64,000 bases of DNA from Pleodorina starrii (taxonomy: Eukaryota; Chlorophyta; Chlorophyceae; Chlamydomonadales; Volvocaceae), in NCBI GenBank assembly GCA_030267565.1, contig BRXU01000001.1, positions 6,510,001 to 6,574,000 of the forward strand, given 5' to 3'. The translations under genes were made by a program, and so were the position numbers. Shown here one piece after another: positions 10,418 to 22,636 of the stretch. The notes beneath the pieces were generated by a model. The model searched no databases and was not told where the DNA came from. It was given only the letters and a program-made list of their open reading frames with translations. Position 1 is the first letter of the stretch. Every line of letters begins with the position of its first letter.

Positions 10418-13280
10418 TCAAGGCAACGAAACTGATGTCGACAGATTGTGCCCATGACCCACCGTTTGGACCACCGCCGCTCGCCTCGTGTCCGTTTTGC
10501 TCCCGCTAGATCCCAACCGCTCCACCGAGTTGGGCATCGGCGATGCCCTGAACTTCGGGATCTGCGATTCCAGCCGTGCCTTCTCCTCTTTCTGTGGGAT
10601 GACGGGAAGGGCGCAAATGAGCCGTGTCAACGATTGATCCAAGGCACCAGCGGGCAGCGTTTGCGATTCGCCCCTATCTGATCAGACTGCATAGCAAAAT
10701 GGATGGCCCATATTTCGACTTCTTGGTATGCAGTCCGCATGCACTCCATGGCACAGGGCGTCACGCATAGAAACACCCCACGACGCTGCGCAAGCTCATT
10801 ATCTAAGGACATTAGACGAGAGTATTTCGTCCTCTCCCCGACCGGCCGCAGCGCCCTCCTTGTATAGCGCTGCCCCTATTCGTGCCCACGAACCTTCCGG
10901 GCGAGCTCCTCCTGCGCCTTCTGGTGCCGCTCTGCTGAAGCCAAGCGGAACGGCTCCGGTGTCGTCGCAATTTTGGTGGAGCCCTGCTGCGTGAGGCTGG
11001 GCGACAGCGCGCTGACGGTCGTGGCACTGAACTCGCGCATCGTTGCGCCCTTAGGCGGCGCAGAGTTGGGGGCCCTTGCACGCCCCACCGGGCCGCTTCC
11101 TTCGCCCTGTGCGCAGGACCATGGAGGCAACCCACATAAGAGCGCGCCTTAATTGCACACCCCAATTCCCAAACATGCGCCGCTAGTGCGTTCATATTTC
11201 AGCGTAGCAGAAAACTAGCCCTTGTGCCGCACTAAGTGCAAGCAACACTACGTTCCGATGGGTCCTGGCCCATGGTTGCACGAAATAGGATGGTTGTAAC
11301 GCCGCCGCGTGCGGCAAGCAGGGTAAGGTAGACTCTGCCAGGAATGGTCCTAAATCCCCCACATGCATTGAGCCGTCCGGTGTAAATTCCTCCCACCAAC
11401 CGTTAGGTTCTGGCTGCTTCTCAGGTCAGACTCCTTGATGGACTTCGACTTTCCCGCAGTCCAGGCCTACGGGCAGCCGCAGGGAAGGCACATATCAAGC
11501 AGGGAAGTAACTTTTTGCATTGGACACCGTTATGTCGTAAATACCCTTGTACAAAAACAACCACACCAAAAAATGATGGGTGTTAAGTGTTCGCCCGCCC
11601 GGGTATTGCGTGTTCGCCCGCCCGGGTACGCGACGTTTACAAGGCGCCCCCTCCCCCAAGGCCACCCGCCATCGCGTACCAAGAACGCCGCTGTTGGCCG
11701 CAGCAGGTTGCTGCGAATGTTGTCAAAAACTGGCTTCTTTGGCTCCTTCTTCTCCTCCGGAGAGCTGGTCGCACGCGGCGCCATATACTGGATGCGCCGC
11801 AGCGGCTTGTTGGTGCTGGCGAACGTGATAGGTGGCGTTGGCGACGAGGTTGATGGAAGGTCGCTGTCCTCCTTGAGGACGCGGGCCTGAGGGGCAGGGG
11901 CGCGTGATAGTAACACCCGCTGACTATGCGAATATCAGATAACGGGCAGACCTACTCATGTGCGTTTCTCAAACCTCTACTACAAGGTCAGAGAATGCAC
12001 GGACCCGAAGTACCGCACCTTGTGGGCGGCTGTCGGCTTGGCATAGGACGGCAGCTTCGCCGGCTGCACGGGTGGGGTAACCGCGGTAGACGGCCGATCC
12101 TTGCCAAGCGGCGCGGTCGTTGACGCCCGCGCGGTCAACGGCGCCGACGATGGGCGCGGTGGCTTGGCTGCACTGCTGCTCGCCGCCGGCGTGTGCCGAC
12201 CATTCATGGCCGGCGTGTTCATGGGCCTTGACCCTGGGTCGCTTGCCCCTCCCGACGAGGTTGGCGGCGTGGCGAACGACGACGCCGACGTAGAGGCACG
12301 TGTCATCGGCCTAACCGCGGCCCGGTCCCTCGGGGTGGCCACGCCTGCCGCTGGCGTTGCCGGTGTAGCACTGCTGGGCCGAGGAATGTGGCTGCGGCTG
12401 GCAATCGGCGTCCCCGAGGCGGCGCTTCCCGCCGACGTGAGCCCCTGCGCTGACGCGGCGACGGGGGGCTTGATCAGGAAGGTGGGGTCCGGATGCTCAG
12501 CGCTGGGGACAGGCGCCATCACGGGCCGCCGTGAAGCGGCGTCTGCCTCCTTGGGGCTTGCGGCCGCCGTAGGCTTGGGCGACAGCAGCGACGGTGCAGG
12601 AGCCATGGGGCCTGACATCGTGGGCATGGGCCCACCGGAAATCGACGAAAACGACGTGTGTAGCATGCCGGTCCCGACTTTCGTCTGCTTTTGCGCCTTC
12701 GCATCGTGCGAGCTGGGCGAAAACCTGCTGGTTGGTGCGTTGAACGGAGCCGGCGGAATTTGCACCGCCGGCATGGCTGGTGCTGGCGCGGGCGCAGGTG
12801 GCTGCGCTGGGGCCGCAGGCGCCGGCGGTGGCGTCAGGGCCGGTGGTGGTGGGGCTGAAGCAGCCGGTTCTGCAGTTAGGTGCACGTCCGGACGTAAGGT
12901 CACGTGCTTCAAGCAATTTTCCTAGTATACAAGGAAAACGCACCATCTTCATCCGTCTCCGCAAGCTCTTCGGCAGTAAGCTGGGCGCCATCGCCAAAGT
13001 TGACTCCCGCGCGCAGGCACTCCTTTCGGCACACCGACACCACTGTGCTCGCCTCGTCTTGCATAAGAAAGAGCTTTTCAGAGGCCTCAGAAACGGTCAA
13101 GAGGCCCGAACCCAGCACCAGCGCGTTCAAGTCGTTGATTTCGCAGGCATCGGCTGTGTCCTGCAGGAGGTCCGGTGAAAACTTGGCTCTCCGCAAGCAT
13201 TTCATAAGAAACTCTTGGCCTAAGACCCGTTGCAAAACATCTTCTGGCGTGCCCGAGGACCGGGCCAAGTCTTCCGCCAT
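10418..13280 (-). CDS. TPX2-like microtubule-associated protein
   Basis: Five phase-consistent exons (13280-12944, 12869-12019, 11886-11680, 11106-10894, 10591-10418) give 593 residues. Residues 1-112 are an acidic, probably helical region from MAEDLARSS. Residues 113-396 are rich in Pro, Ala, Ser and Thr and look disordered. Residues 397-465 are basic. The C-terminus carries a TPX2-family signature: TTPEPFRLASAERH at 513-526, a charged helix, then FRASPMP at 550-556. In TPX2 and plant WDL/WVD2 proteins this type of segment binds microtubules. ATG is at 13278-13280. Exon 1 joins exon 2 through a short intron with a CTAAC branch-like element. The last exon could instead splice at GTGGGT near codon 580, so the true C-terminus may differ. 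The family call is moderate because only one module is visible. Confidence 0.7.
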
Positions 13281-15599
13281 AAGGGAGACCTGGGATCAAG
13301 TTTGAAGACCTATGCGAGTAAGGGTCACGGGCTGGGCGTCACAGTCTATTGAATAGCATAGCAGTGTATGTCCTTATTGCAAAGCAGACATGTTGCGTGT
13401 GCAAAATCGGGACCTCCCCCCATGCCCCCATTTCCCTCCAGGAGGGGCAGGGCGTTCAAAAAATGTCATGCCCATCGCAACCGCTGCCACGGTAAACAAA
13501 TTATGTGTGCATTGCTCTGAACAAAATCGTTGCCATGCAACGCTCATAGCTCTCGCTCGCAGCGACAGTCCACCAAAAGTCCGTTTGAGTCCCAAAGATG
13601 CCGGCTGTTACTCCGCCTGGCGCGCATCCCCAAACACGCAATGAGCGTGGCTTAGCATTACGTACAAAATCTGTAATAAAGCTGTGGCGGGTCCCGTCGG
13701 GGTTCCGACCTCGAAGGTCGAAGCCACTTCGAAGTTACAATCCGCGTCGGGTAGACGGACGGGCGCCGCCCCAGGGACAGGCAGCTCCCCACCAAGCCCG
13801 TCCGTTTTGTGGCAAGTGGTTGTCGGTGAACGCCAGGTGAACGCCAGCAAGTGCCGCACGGAACAGAAGAAGGCAGCAGGCAGAGTTACTGGAGTAACTG
13901 GCGGGGGCCGGCCCATGGTTCCTTGGCGACTTTTGCGGTATTGCGCAGACGAGCACCCGACGTCCCATCGATTGTTGCAGCGTACCACTTTGGGCCCGAG
14001 GACTTTTTATTACAACGCAGGATATTGAGGCGGGTGTCTTCATGGCTGGCTGCCCGTTGGGAACTCGGGGGTTTGAGCGTTTGAGACTGCCTCTTTCCTC
14101 CTGCTTCAGGCACGAAGACTCGTCCGCTTACAGGGCAACTCTCTGCCATCTCAAATCCTTGCCGGGCCACATCTCTCATGACCTGGCTCGCCAGGCCGAT
14201 GCCCCAAATTCCAGCACAAGCTCGAATCCCACCGCCCCTGGTGCCGGGCCAAGCATACATAAAAGCTTCCATCAACCCTGTGACAAGACCTCCCGCACCG
14301 TTGTCGATTAGCGCCTCTAGTATAGTGCGCTTCAGCGCGCTAACCTGTTGCTGGATCTGGTGATATTTTGCCCATGGAAGGCGCGGGCGGCCCTGTGGCT
14401 GCCGGCAGCAATCCGAGCATGACCCCGATGAACAGACATTGACTTCCGCAGAGCTGCGCCTCTAGACCCCAGCCGGGCCACGTAGGTCGCACTTTGACGG
14501 GCTCCATTTGCGGCATCCAACCCCTTGCCGACGGTTAACGGAGCGGCGAAGGTCTGCAGGAGGCAGACCCGTGGGGTTGGGCCGTGAGGCCCTTTGCGCA
14601 TATCTCACCGCAAGACCCCGTCTGGGGTCCCTCATTGTAAAAGACGCAGCCTAGAAGATGGACAGAACCCAACGTCGTGGCCCTGCTACCAGCCCATGGC
14701 CCCTTTGCCTGTTACTTATGCAAGTGCATGGGGTAGTAGCAGTGGTTGCAGTCAGAAGGGCTACAGTGGGTGCCAGACCCTTCGAAGAAGACGTAACCAG
14801 CGGGCCGCGTAGCGTGCAGTACCAGTCGAGCATGCACGCTCCGACCTTACCCGCTCGGCGGTTGCGCTAACTTATGTCATGTGCTTGTATTCCGTGTTTG
14901 TCTGTCATATCACGCGCCGCTGGCACGCCCGTGTCGTGGACACGCCCGTTCGCTCCTCAGCTTCCAGCTGATTGTGACGAGCGGCCAATTACCGCTCTCC
15001 CATACATCAAAAAAGAGGCTGGAGAAAGAGCAACTGCTTTGAGACAGCCGCCCAGCCCCCTCGGACTACTGTGACGCGAGCATTCCAAACCCCCAAGCCG
15101 TATAGGCATGGGTTTTCCAGAACGCGACTGTATCACCATGGGACCTCGAAGCGTCCTTTGCGCAATTCTTCCCCCCCCAGCAGTGTCTCCAGCTCCAAGC
15201 TAGTGGCTGACAACTGTCAAGAGCCGAACTGTCGCGCTGAGGTACTGTTTGCGCAAAAACACACGACGTAGAAAAGCTGCGTAAGCGCAGCACCTAGGGC
15301 CGCCTTCGGCACCTTTCCAGCCCAACAAACGGCCCCCGCAGTGCCCCTCACGGTTTAACGGGACGGCCACCCCGACAACACACAGCACAAGTCCGCAGCC
15401 GTCCGGTCCGCAGCCGCCGCTCCCGGAAGGCTTCACGGTCGGCTGCGCTCCCAATGGGTATCATTTTTTACCTCCCAACGGGTTGGTGATCACGCAGTGC
15501 CCCGACTGTGCCGCCAAGCCAGCAGACAACGGGCAGCGCGCCCGGGCAGCTAGTCGCCCCTTCCATCCCAGGCGCCTCCCATCTCAGTCGCCGCTCATC
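13281..15599. other. 2.3 kb region without a supported gene
   Basis: Base composition is more balanced and codon bias is absent. Short open frames exist on both strands (for example 13390-13644 plus and 13886-14275 minus) but show no motifs. TGTAA words occur near 13672 and 14636 on the plus strand without an upstream gene. The right part probably includes the TRAPPC4 3' UTR; the left holds the promoter of the TPX2-like gene. Confidence 0.45.
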
Positions 15600-17154
15600 T
15601 CAGGTGGCCTGCTGCAGGTAGCGCCGGATGAGCAGCTCCACGTTCTCGTCAAACAGCTCGCACTTGATGACCTGCTCTGTCTCGTAAAACGGGTTTTTCA
15701 TGACGTAGTCCGAGTACAGCTCGTAGATCCTGTACGGCAGCCATACAGCAGGCAGGGCGGACGACGCGTCAAGCACGGGGCGCGGCAGCGCCACACCGCT
15801 CAGCCCCGCTGGCATACACCGGCAGACAGCAAATGGTGCCGCACGTTTTTGATCCCGCCCCCGCCCAGCGAGCCCACCTCTGCAGCAGCGCGGGGATGAA
15901 GGACGCGTGCGGATCCACCACCAACAGGAACTTGGTGCCGGTCAGGGTCTGTGGGCCGGGGGTAAGAACCAAGAAGTACGCGCCGCAGCGAGGCCGGGAG
16001 TGCCTCCGTCAGCCACTGGGTGGTCGCTCGGGACCAGGAGGACGGGCCCGTTGGGGGAGCGGTGCGGTTGCGGTTGCGCCCGGGTGGCGCGCCCCAGGCA
16101 CCCGACCCACCATCCCCCGCGCCGCAGCCGATGCTGCGCAGAGCAGGGCATGCGCGCCCCCACACGGCCCCCCTGCTCGCATGCGGCCCCAGTTTCATTC
16201 AGCCAGCCCTTTACATCAGCCAAGATACCCCAGGAGAGGGCGCACTGGTCTGATGCCATGGGCCGGTCGCAGCCCGCGGCTCTCACGCCTCGCAAGCCCC
16301 GGGTCGCGGAGCGGGGAAGACCTTCCTCTTCAGGCAACGCCCAGCCGGCACCAGCCCACTCACGCCGTCCCCCGCCTCCACGGAGGCGCCTCCTGACGCA
16401 CCTGGAAGCAGTGCAGGTTGAAGCTGTCCGCCTCCAGCAGCTCAATGCCCGTGCAGCTCGGAACCGGGCTCAGCTGGCCAGCGATCGCGTGGAGTGAGTG
16501 CCTGATCAGGACCGTGGGGCGGAGGCACGGCGGGGCGCATGACGCGGCGCAGCGCACGACGGGGCGGGCAGGGCAAGGGGGCAGGGGGGGTCCCAGACAG
16601 CGTAGGGTGGTGATGATGCGTCTGGAGGGGCTTCTGGCATTCCAGAAGGCGGAGCCGAATTTCCCGCCAAGGGGTAGGGTTGAAGGAGCAATTCATGGCG
16701 GCCGCAGGGCCTAGGCTGGAACCAGTGCGTCGCATATCCTGAAGGGCCGCTGCTGTTAACATCCGTAAAGGCTGTCGAGGCCTATTCGAGCCCCATTGAA
16801 GACACGAGGGCTTCGAGAAGGTCCTCCGGCGAAGCGCCGGAGCCCCAGCATCTGCTTCCCCAGAAGGTTCGGGTAGCGCCCTGCAGGCTGCCCCCTCCTC
16901 AGGGATGGCGGCTCACCAGATGCTTGCTAAGCGCAATGAGTCGTTGGTTTCCACCCGAGCGGCCTCGCTAAAGTCCTGTGTGCGTGGAGGGAGAAAGGGG
17001 AGAAGGGGCGTGACGGGGCGGGGTTACGACACCCAACCGACCCCGGAAGACTGGTTTCAAGCCTTGGAGCGTCGTCTCGCGTGCATCAACAACACACCCG
17101 ATTGTAGATGAGGCCACCGGATTTGTTGATGACGTAGAGCGAGTACACGGACAT
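15600..17154 (-). CDS. TRAPP complex subunit 4 (Trs23/TRAPPC4)
   Basis: TRAPPC4 is a longin-fold core subunit of the TRAPP tethering complexes, which act as nucleotide exchange factors for Rab1/Ypt1 in ER-to-Golgi and later traffic. Five exons (17154-17098, 16975-16917, 16501-16402, 15948-15878, 15729-15600) join in phase to 138 residues, the usual length of plant Trs23. Diagnostic segments are [19 protein letters not shown] at the start, [52 protein letters not shown], and [16 protein letters not shown] followed by [10 protein letters not shown]. The start ATG at 17152-17154 matches the family N-terminus. The stop is TGA at 15600-15602. The gene is divergent from the hydrolase gene at 17940. 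Confidence 0.96.
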
Positions 17155-17939
17155 CCTCCCAACGACCGGCGCTCCAACAGCAACAGCCGGCCGGGTGGCC
17201 AGCCGTTGCAGAGGATATGTGCGATCACAATAAACTTTGTGCAAAGTCTGCCTGTCCTCTTTTTCCGGTGATGAACTCAAAGCTGTGGTCTCCGCGCCAA
17301 ACAGCTGTTAATTGAGCAGCATAATAACCAATGGTGTAACAATATGTCGCATGATACTAGCTTGCATTCGGTCGGAACCGTAACCGAGCGAGGAACCGAG
17401 GAACTGTAGACTTGCCAACCGACTCAGCGCTGCTCGTCCCAGACTGCCGTGAAACTCGCGAATGCTACGCGCAGCGTATCCGAAGTCGCTGGCAGGCGTG
17501 AAATAACTATGCACAGCACCCGCCGCTTACAAGTGCTTATTTATGTTGAAAACCGTGAGCTTTAGGTGTTGTGACTCTTGGGCGTGCAGCGTTTGCAGCT
17601 GAGCAGCCAGTGACCCTCCTACACGCAGTGATTTACTCGTGCCAGCATGTATAGATAATTGATTTCGGCACTCTCGTCGTTGATAGCTATCGCCTGGGTT
17701 TTGCTTGCCCTGGGTAGGTTAAGCCAACTACAGCGGCGCAGCCTAGTGGAATGGCAAGCCTGTCGTTTCGCCGCCACACGATGACGGTATGCAGCCCGGA
17801 TATCACTGGCTTCCGCTGACTGTCGCCGTTCGTCGGCGGCGGCCAAGCTGCCATGGTTTTCGGGTTTCACAGCTGGACGGGCGGGGCAACCCGCCCAGCA
17901 CGCGGCTCGGGCTCGCACCAACGTGATCATGATCATACA
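17155..17939. promoter_or_regulatory. Divergent promoter region, TRAPPC4 / alpha-beta hydrolase
   Basis: The 785 bases separate two genes transcribed away from each other, so both promoters must lie here. No clear TATA box or other core element is evident. An in-frame ATG at 17853 could extend the hydrolase by 29 residues. Confidence 0.5.
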
Positions 17940-20900
17940 ATGGAAATCGCTGAAGAATTGGCAGCAGCAGGAGCTGGTGCAGCTGAATCTGATGCAGCAG
18001 CAAAAGCTGCCGCTGCGCTTGGCCCATCCAACCGGGGGTCGTCGGCCACGGCTGCCGGGGCTGGGCCGGGGCATGTGCTCAACAACGGCCACGCCATCAA
18101 GCACCTTGCAACCCACCGGGGGTACGCCGCAGCGCCGGACGGCGTGCGGCTGTTTTACGAAATCTTTGAAAGCCACCTCCATAAGCCGCAGCGGCATTCA
18201 AAAACTGGCAGCGGCGCTCCTGAAATGACGACCGCATGCTTCGATGTCCGGGCCACCACCGGTTCCCCGGACTCGGCGCGTACCAGCGGGGCGGCTTCCG
18301 GCTCCGAAACCACCGCCGAACCGCCCTCTCCGGTCGCCCGGACGTCACCCACGTCTTCAGCGCCTACAGTGATGAACCCAGCAGCCGCTGCGACATCGCT
18401 GGGATCTCCGGAGGCGGCTGGCGAGCTGGCGACAGCGGCTGGCGTTGGGGCTGGGTCACCGACCCGTGGGTCAGGAGGCGCTGCCGCCGCCGCCGCAGCA
18501 GCAGCAGCCGCGCTGCCGACCGAGGGCGGTGAGCTGGCGCGCAAAGCGTTTTGCTCATTGCGTTTGCCACCTGAGCGTCCGACGTGTCAGTGCGGCTCTC
18601 CGGCGCGGTGAAATCCGAATCTTGAGGCTCCCTGAGAGGCGCTGTTGGTTGTGCAGGAGGCGGAGGCGCTGTCGGCGGGTCGCACCACCAGCTCCGTCGG
18701 ATCTCCAGCTGTGTGGGGGCGGAGCCGCCGGAGTCCGCAGAGTCGGGAGGAGGGGAGAAGGCTGCGGGAGGGGATGCGGCGGCACGTCCGTCGGGGAGGG
18801 CCCCCGAGGCGGAGCCGGGGCGGACGACCGGTGCAAAGGAGCCGGCGGGGGAAGCTGGCGCGCTGGAAGTGGCCAACGTGTTGCTCGTTATGGGTGAGTG
18901 AGGGCGTGCGCCCGCGCCTGCGCCTGCGGCTGTGCGCCCGCGGCCCCGGGCCTGCGCCTGCGGCAGCGCAGGGAGACGGGCGGGGTCCAAGCCGCTGTGG
19001 TGCTTGCCCAGCCTAGGACAGCTCTGACGAGTGCACCCCGGCGTCGCGCGTACCATAGGTGCAATCCATGCCTCGAACGAATCGTGCTGGTTGATTGGAT
19101 TTGGGGGAAGTGCGAGCGCTGAGACGTTTCTGGGTACGGAAGCCGTACTGGAGCGCACTGCCGTACCGCGCACCACCTGCGGCTGCAGGCTGACGTACCA
19201 AACACGGGTCCCCCGCCCCGTGGCCGAGTGCATAACAGATTGGAAAGCTTGTTGCAGTGACGTGCCAGCAAGCACACGTCAGCAGCACGCCCCTCACCTC
19301 TCCTGACTGGCTCCACTCAAGCTCGCATGTCCCTCCCTCCATGTCCCCCGCATTGCGAGGCGGCTTCCCGCTCGGCTCGCGACCCGCAGGTTTTGCGGCG
19401 GGGCGGCACGGCTGGCTGCCGCTGATCCACCACTGGATGGACCAGGTGCGAGTGCTTGGGGCACCACCACGGCGCTGAAACACGCCCTTGCCGCCTCGAT
19501 TGAGGCAGTGTTTCCGCCCGCAGGGCGGGCACGCCGCTCGTCCTGCCTCTCTCTGGGGGCTCCTTTGGCCCCTCCCTTTGACACTGGCTCTGGCCTCCTC
19601 CTAGTGTGCTGCCCCGTCGTCTGGTATTATGTCGTATACGGTAACGACATGCGCATATCGTGGCCTGTTGCGGTGTCGTATCGTGTCGTGCCGTGACTCC
19701 CATCCCAGCGGCAGTCCATTGGCGGACAGTTTCGTTTCTCTGCCCCAGCTGCTGCTGCTGCTGCTGCTGCTGTTGCTGCCCTCCTTCTCGAAGGCGGACT
19801 CGGAGCCGCTTCACCGGCTGCGCGCTCGGTTCTGCGTGTTTGACAACCGGGGCATCGGCGACAGCGACAGCCCGCCGCACTCGGGCAGCTTCTCGACCGA
19901 CATCATGGCGCGAGATGCGCTGGCGGTCATGGTGCGAGGGTGCGGCGGTGCTTGGGGCGGGCGCCTGGGGTGTGAGGGTGCGCTAGGGTGTCGCTGCAGG
20001 GGACGCGGCCTGGGCCCTCGAGGGCGACTGGAGGGATGCGCCGACCCTACACTTCAATCGCCCCTGCCCGGCCGACCGCCCCCCGAGCGCCCCACTGCGG
20101 CCCCCACTCAAAACCATCTTCGCTGTCCCTTCCACTCTCCCCCAAGCCCTGCTACTTAAAGCTTCCCTCCCCTTCCCAACCTCCCCTCCCCTCCCCAACC
20201 CACCTCCCTTCTTCCCCACGGGCTCTTCTTTCCTATCCCCCACCTACCATCTCCCTTCGCTGCGCTACCTCTTTCCTTACCTCGGCACCGCCACCCACCA
20301 CAGGACCACCTGGGCTGGCACCAGGCGCACGTGGTGGGGTTCTCCATGGGCGGCATGATATCTCTGCGCCTCGCGGTGGCCGCCCCGCAGCGGCTGCGGT
20401 CGCTGACGGTGCTCTCCGTCACCAACGGCGGCTGGCAGGTCATACCCACGCGGTGGCGCGCGCTCAAGCTGCTGCTGTGGGCCGCCGCCGCGCGCACGCC
20501 GCGCCAGCGGGCGCATGCGGACGTGCACTTCCACTTTAGTCGCGAGACGCTGCACTCGGAGGTGAGGGTGAGGATTAGACGGGGGTAAGGCGCTTTGGTG
20601 GGAGAGAGGGAGGGCAGGAGGGAGGCCCTCATACCTGATGGACGGCTGTAAAGGTCGGGGTGCGCGGGGGTTCGGGCAAAGCGACTGCGGCGGGAGGAGC
20701 GGTGACAGGGGTTGGGGGCGGGAGGTGATGGGGGGCAGGGGGCGGAGAGGGGGGGGGGGAACAGGGCGGGCGGGCAGGGGGAGGCGTAAGGTGCCGGGTA
20801 CGTTTGGCGGGGCGACGCGAGGCGAGGCGGGGCGGCTATTGCGCAGGCTGGAGCGTACGTGCGTTGGGATGTTGGGTGCCGGGGCGGGTGGGAACCAGGG

Positions 20901-21616
20901 ACACCAAACGACGGGGGCGAAGCTGTTGTGACCGCCCCTCCCTCGATCCCTCTTCTCCCTCCCTCTTCTCCCCTGTTCATCCGCGCTCCGCCGCACGCGG
21001 TCAACCAAGATCCCGGCGCCCTGTCCCGCAAGCGCTGGCGCCGGTGGACGGGGGGCGGGCCGGGTGGAGGACTCCGCGGATGAAGGCGGGGAGCAGGCGC
21101 AGGCGCGGCGGGTGGAGGCGGCCCTAATTGATGAGTACGTGTCGACCAGCCGGGAGTGCACGCCGCAGCCGCATGCGGGCCTTATGGGGCAGCTGCACGC
21201 GGTCTGGAACCACGGCTTGTCGACTCGCGAGCAGCACGGGCTGCGGCAGCTGGGGGTGCCGTTCAAGATCATCCACGGCTACCACGATGTGATGGCGATG
21301 CCGGTGTATGGCGAGCGCATCGCAAAGCATACGCGCGCCGCGTTCATAATGCTGAATGGAGGCCACTTTGTCGCGCGGGAGTGCGCGCCTGAGGTGAGGA
21401 GGGTGTCCCAAGCGGTTGGAGGGTTGGGTGTTCCGGCTGTTGGTGTCGACTGAGGTGTCACGACTGGAACGGCACCGGGGTTTCTGCGTTGCTCCATGAT
21501 GTCGTTACATGTTTGTATGGTAACTTGTTCATCTGTGGGCAATTGTGCAGGTGTGCATGCACATCGCCGACAGCGTCGCAAGCGCTCAGAAGTTAGGAAG
21601 TGAGGAGCAGAAGTGA
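17940..21616 (+). CDS. Alpha/beta-hydrolase fold protein with a large low-complexity insert
   Basis: The model has seven exons: 17940-18528, 18657-18893, 19390-19445, 19794-19931 (or from 19749), 20304-20561, about 21097-21393, and 21551-21616. It gives about 546 residues, or 561 with the earlier acceptor. The fold begins with [17 protein letters not shown]. The next strand, [17 protein letters not shown], comes only after about 190 residues of Ala/Ser/Gly/Pro-rich insert, where most relatives have a short turn. [14 protein letters not shown] follows, then the nucleophile elbow VVGFSMGG (Ser about 354), the acid in IIHGYHDV (Asp about 490) and the base in LNGGHF (His about 516). A complete Ser-Asp-His triad is therefore present; substrate is unknown. 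The acceptor of exon 4 and the start of exon 6 are the least certain points. Confidence 0.82.
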
Positions 21617-22636
21617 GGAGCATTTGCCTGCAACAACGGGGGGTGTGTAAAGGAGGAGCAGGGAGAAGACTATTACTTATAAGGAGGAGGTCTAAGAAAA
21701 ATTTATATGATGTAACAGCGCGCGCCTGTCGCCCATCGCACGCACAGCACGTCCCGACTGACCCTGGCACAGCGTGTAAGACTGGGTCAGCGAATGTCAA
21801 GAGCTCCAGCTGAGTAAATCCTTCTAATTATATAAATATACGTTCATTACGGGCGCTTATTTGGGCCTCCATCAGATCTCGGCAAATAATGATACTGGGA
21901 TTGAAATTTGGCCCAGGCTGAAGTAACACTGGATGCGGCAAGCAACACGGTATTAAGTTTGTGCAGAGCAAGCAACGCTTTTACGTTCATTTCCTATTAC
22001 GTTTAGACTAGAGCTGACCTTGATGGTTTCGGGGCCATTGCACGGCTATACTCAACTGCCCGACCACGTCCAGCTCAATAGCTGACTTGACTTGACTTTG
22101 CAGACGGCCCTGAAGCCGCTTCCCACGTCTCCTTGGAAAGCGTTCAATTCACCGTATCTGCCTCCCGCGCCCAACTTCCCTACGCTTCTCTTCATAAACT
22201 CCATCAAAACCATATACACAATTTCAGTATTTTATTGGAGAATAGTCGGGCCTTACAAGTTGGGAGGGCTCTGGAGTGGCGGCAAGGTGCGGACTTCCAG
22301 CTGTTGTTCCCGCTACAGGAGCTACGGCGGCAGCTGGCGCGGCCAAATTGCATTGCATACTGAATTCTTTATTTTTAGACCTTCATGAATCGCACTCCTT
22401 GTAGCCCGTCGTCTTACGTCTGTCGTGGCCTGGGTTGATACTTTGAACGCGTGAGCAAGTCTGCCAACCTCAGCCTGACTGGCCTCCAAGGTCTGCTGAT
22501 ACAGAAACGATGATGAATTTGATATTGATTTGGTGGCGTTGACACGCCGCGAGCGTGTCCATATCCTCGCCTCTTTCAAGTCAGCGCATCCTTGAAGACG
22601 GCCAAAACTTACCGTCCCGCTTGCCTCACTCCGCAG
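21617..22636. other. Intergenic region upstream of the pherophorin-like gene
   Basis: The left end is the hydrolase 3' UTR. The rest is relatively AT-rich, with TATAAATATA near 21831-21840, which could be promoter DNA for the downstream gene. CCGCAG directly precedes the ATG at 22637, so a 5' UTR intron ending there is possible. No coding region is supported. Confidence 0.4.
21711..21715 (+). other. TGTAA signal for the hydrolase gene
   Basis: TGTAA lies about 95 bases past the TGA stop, with another at about 21774. Close spacing makes this the likely 3'-end signal. Confidence 0.5.

Noticed and set aside
12101..12925. 274-codon plus-strand frame
   Set aside because: It is antisense to exon 2 of the TPX2-like gene and is Gly/Ala-rich with no motifs.
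12497..12997. Alternative frame joining exon 1 of the TPX2-like gene
   Set aside because: It would need an intron of about 20-40 bases and gives a frame lacking the Pro/Ala/Ser pattern. The acceptor before 12869 closes the phase and has a branch-like CTAAC.
13886..14275. 130-codon minus frame as a gene or transposon remnant
   Set aside because: No recognisable transposase or reverse-transcriptase motif, no terminal repeats, and no codon bias.
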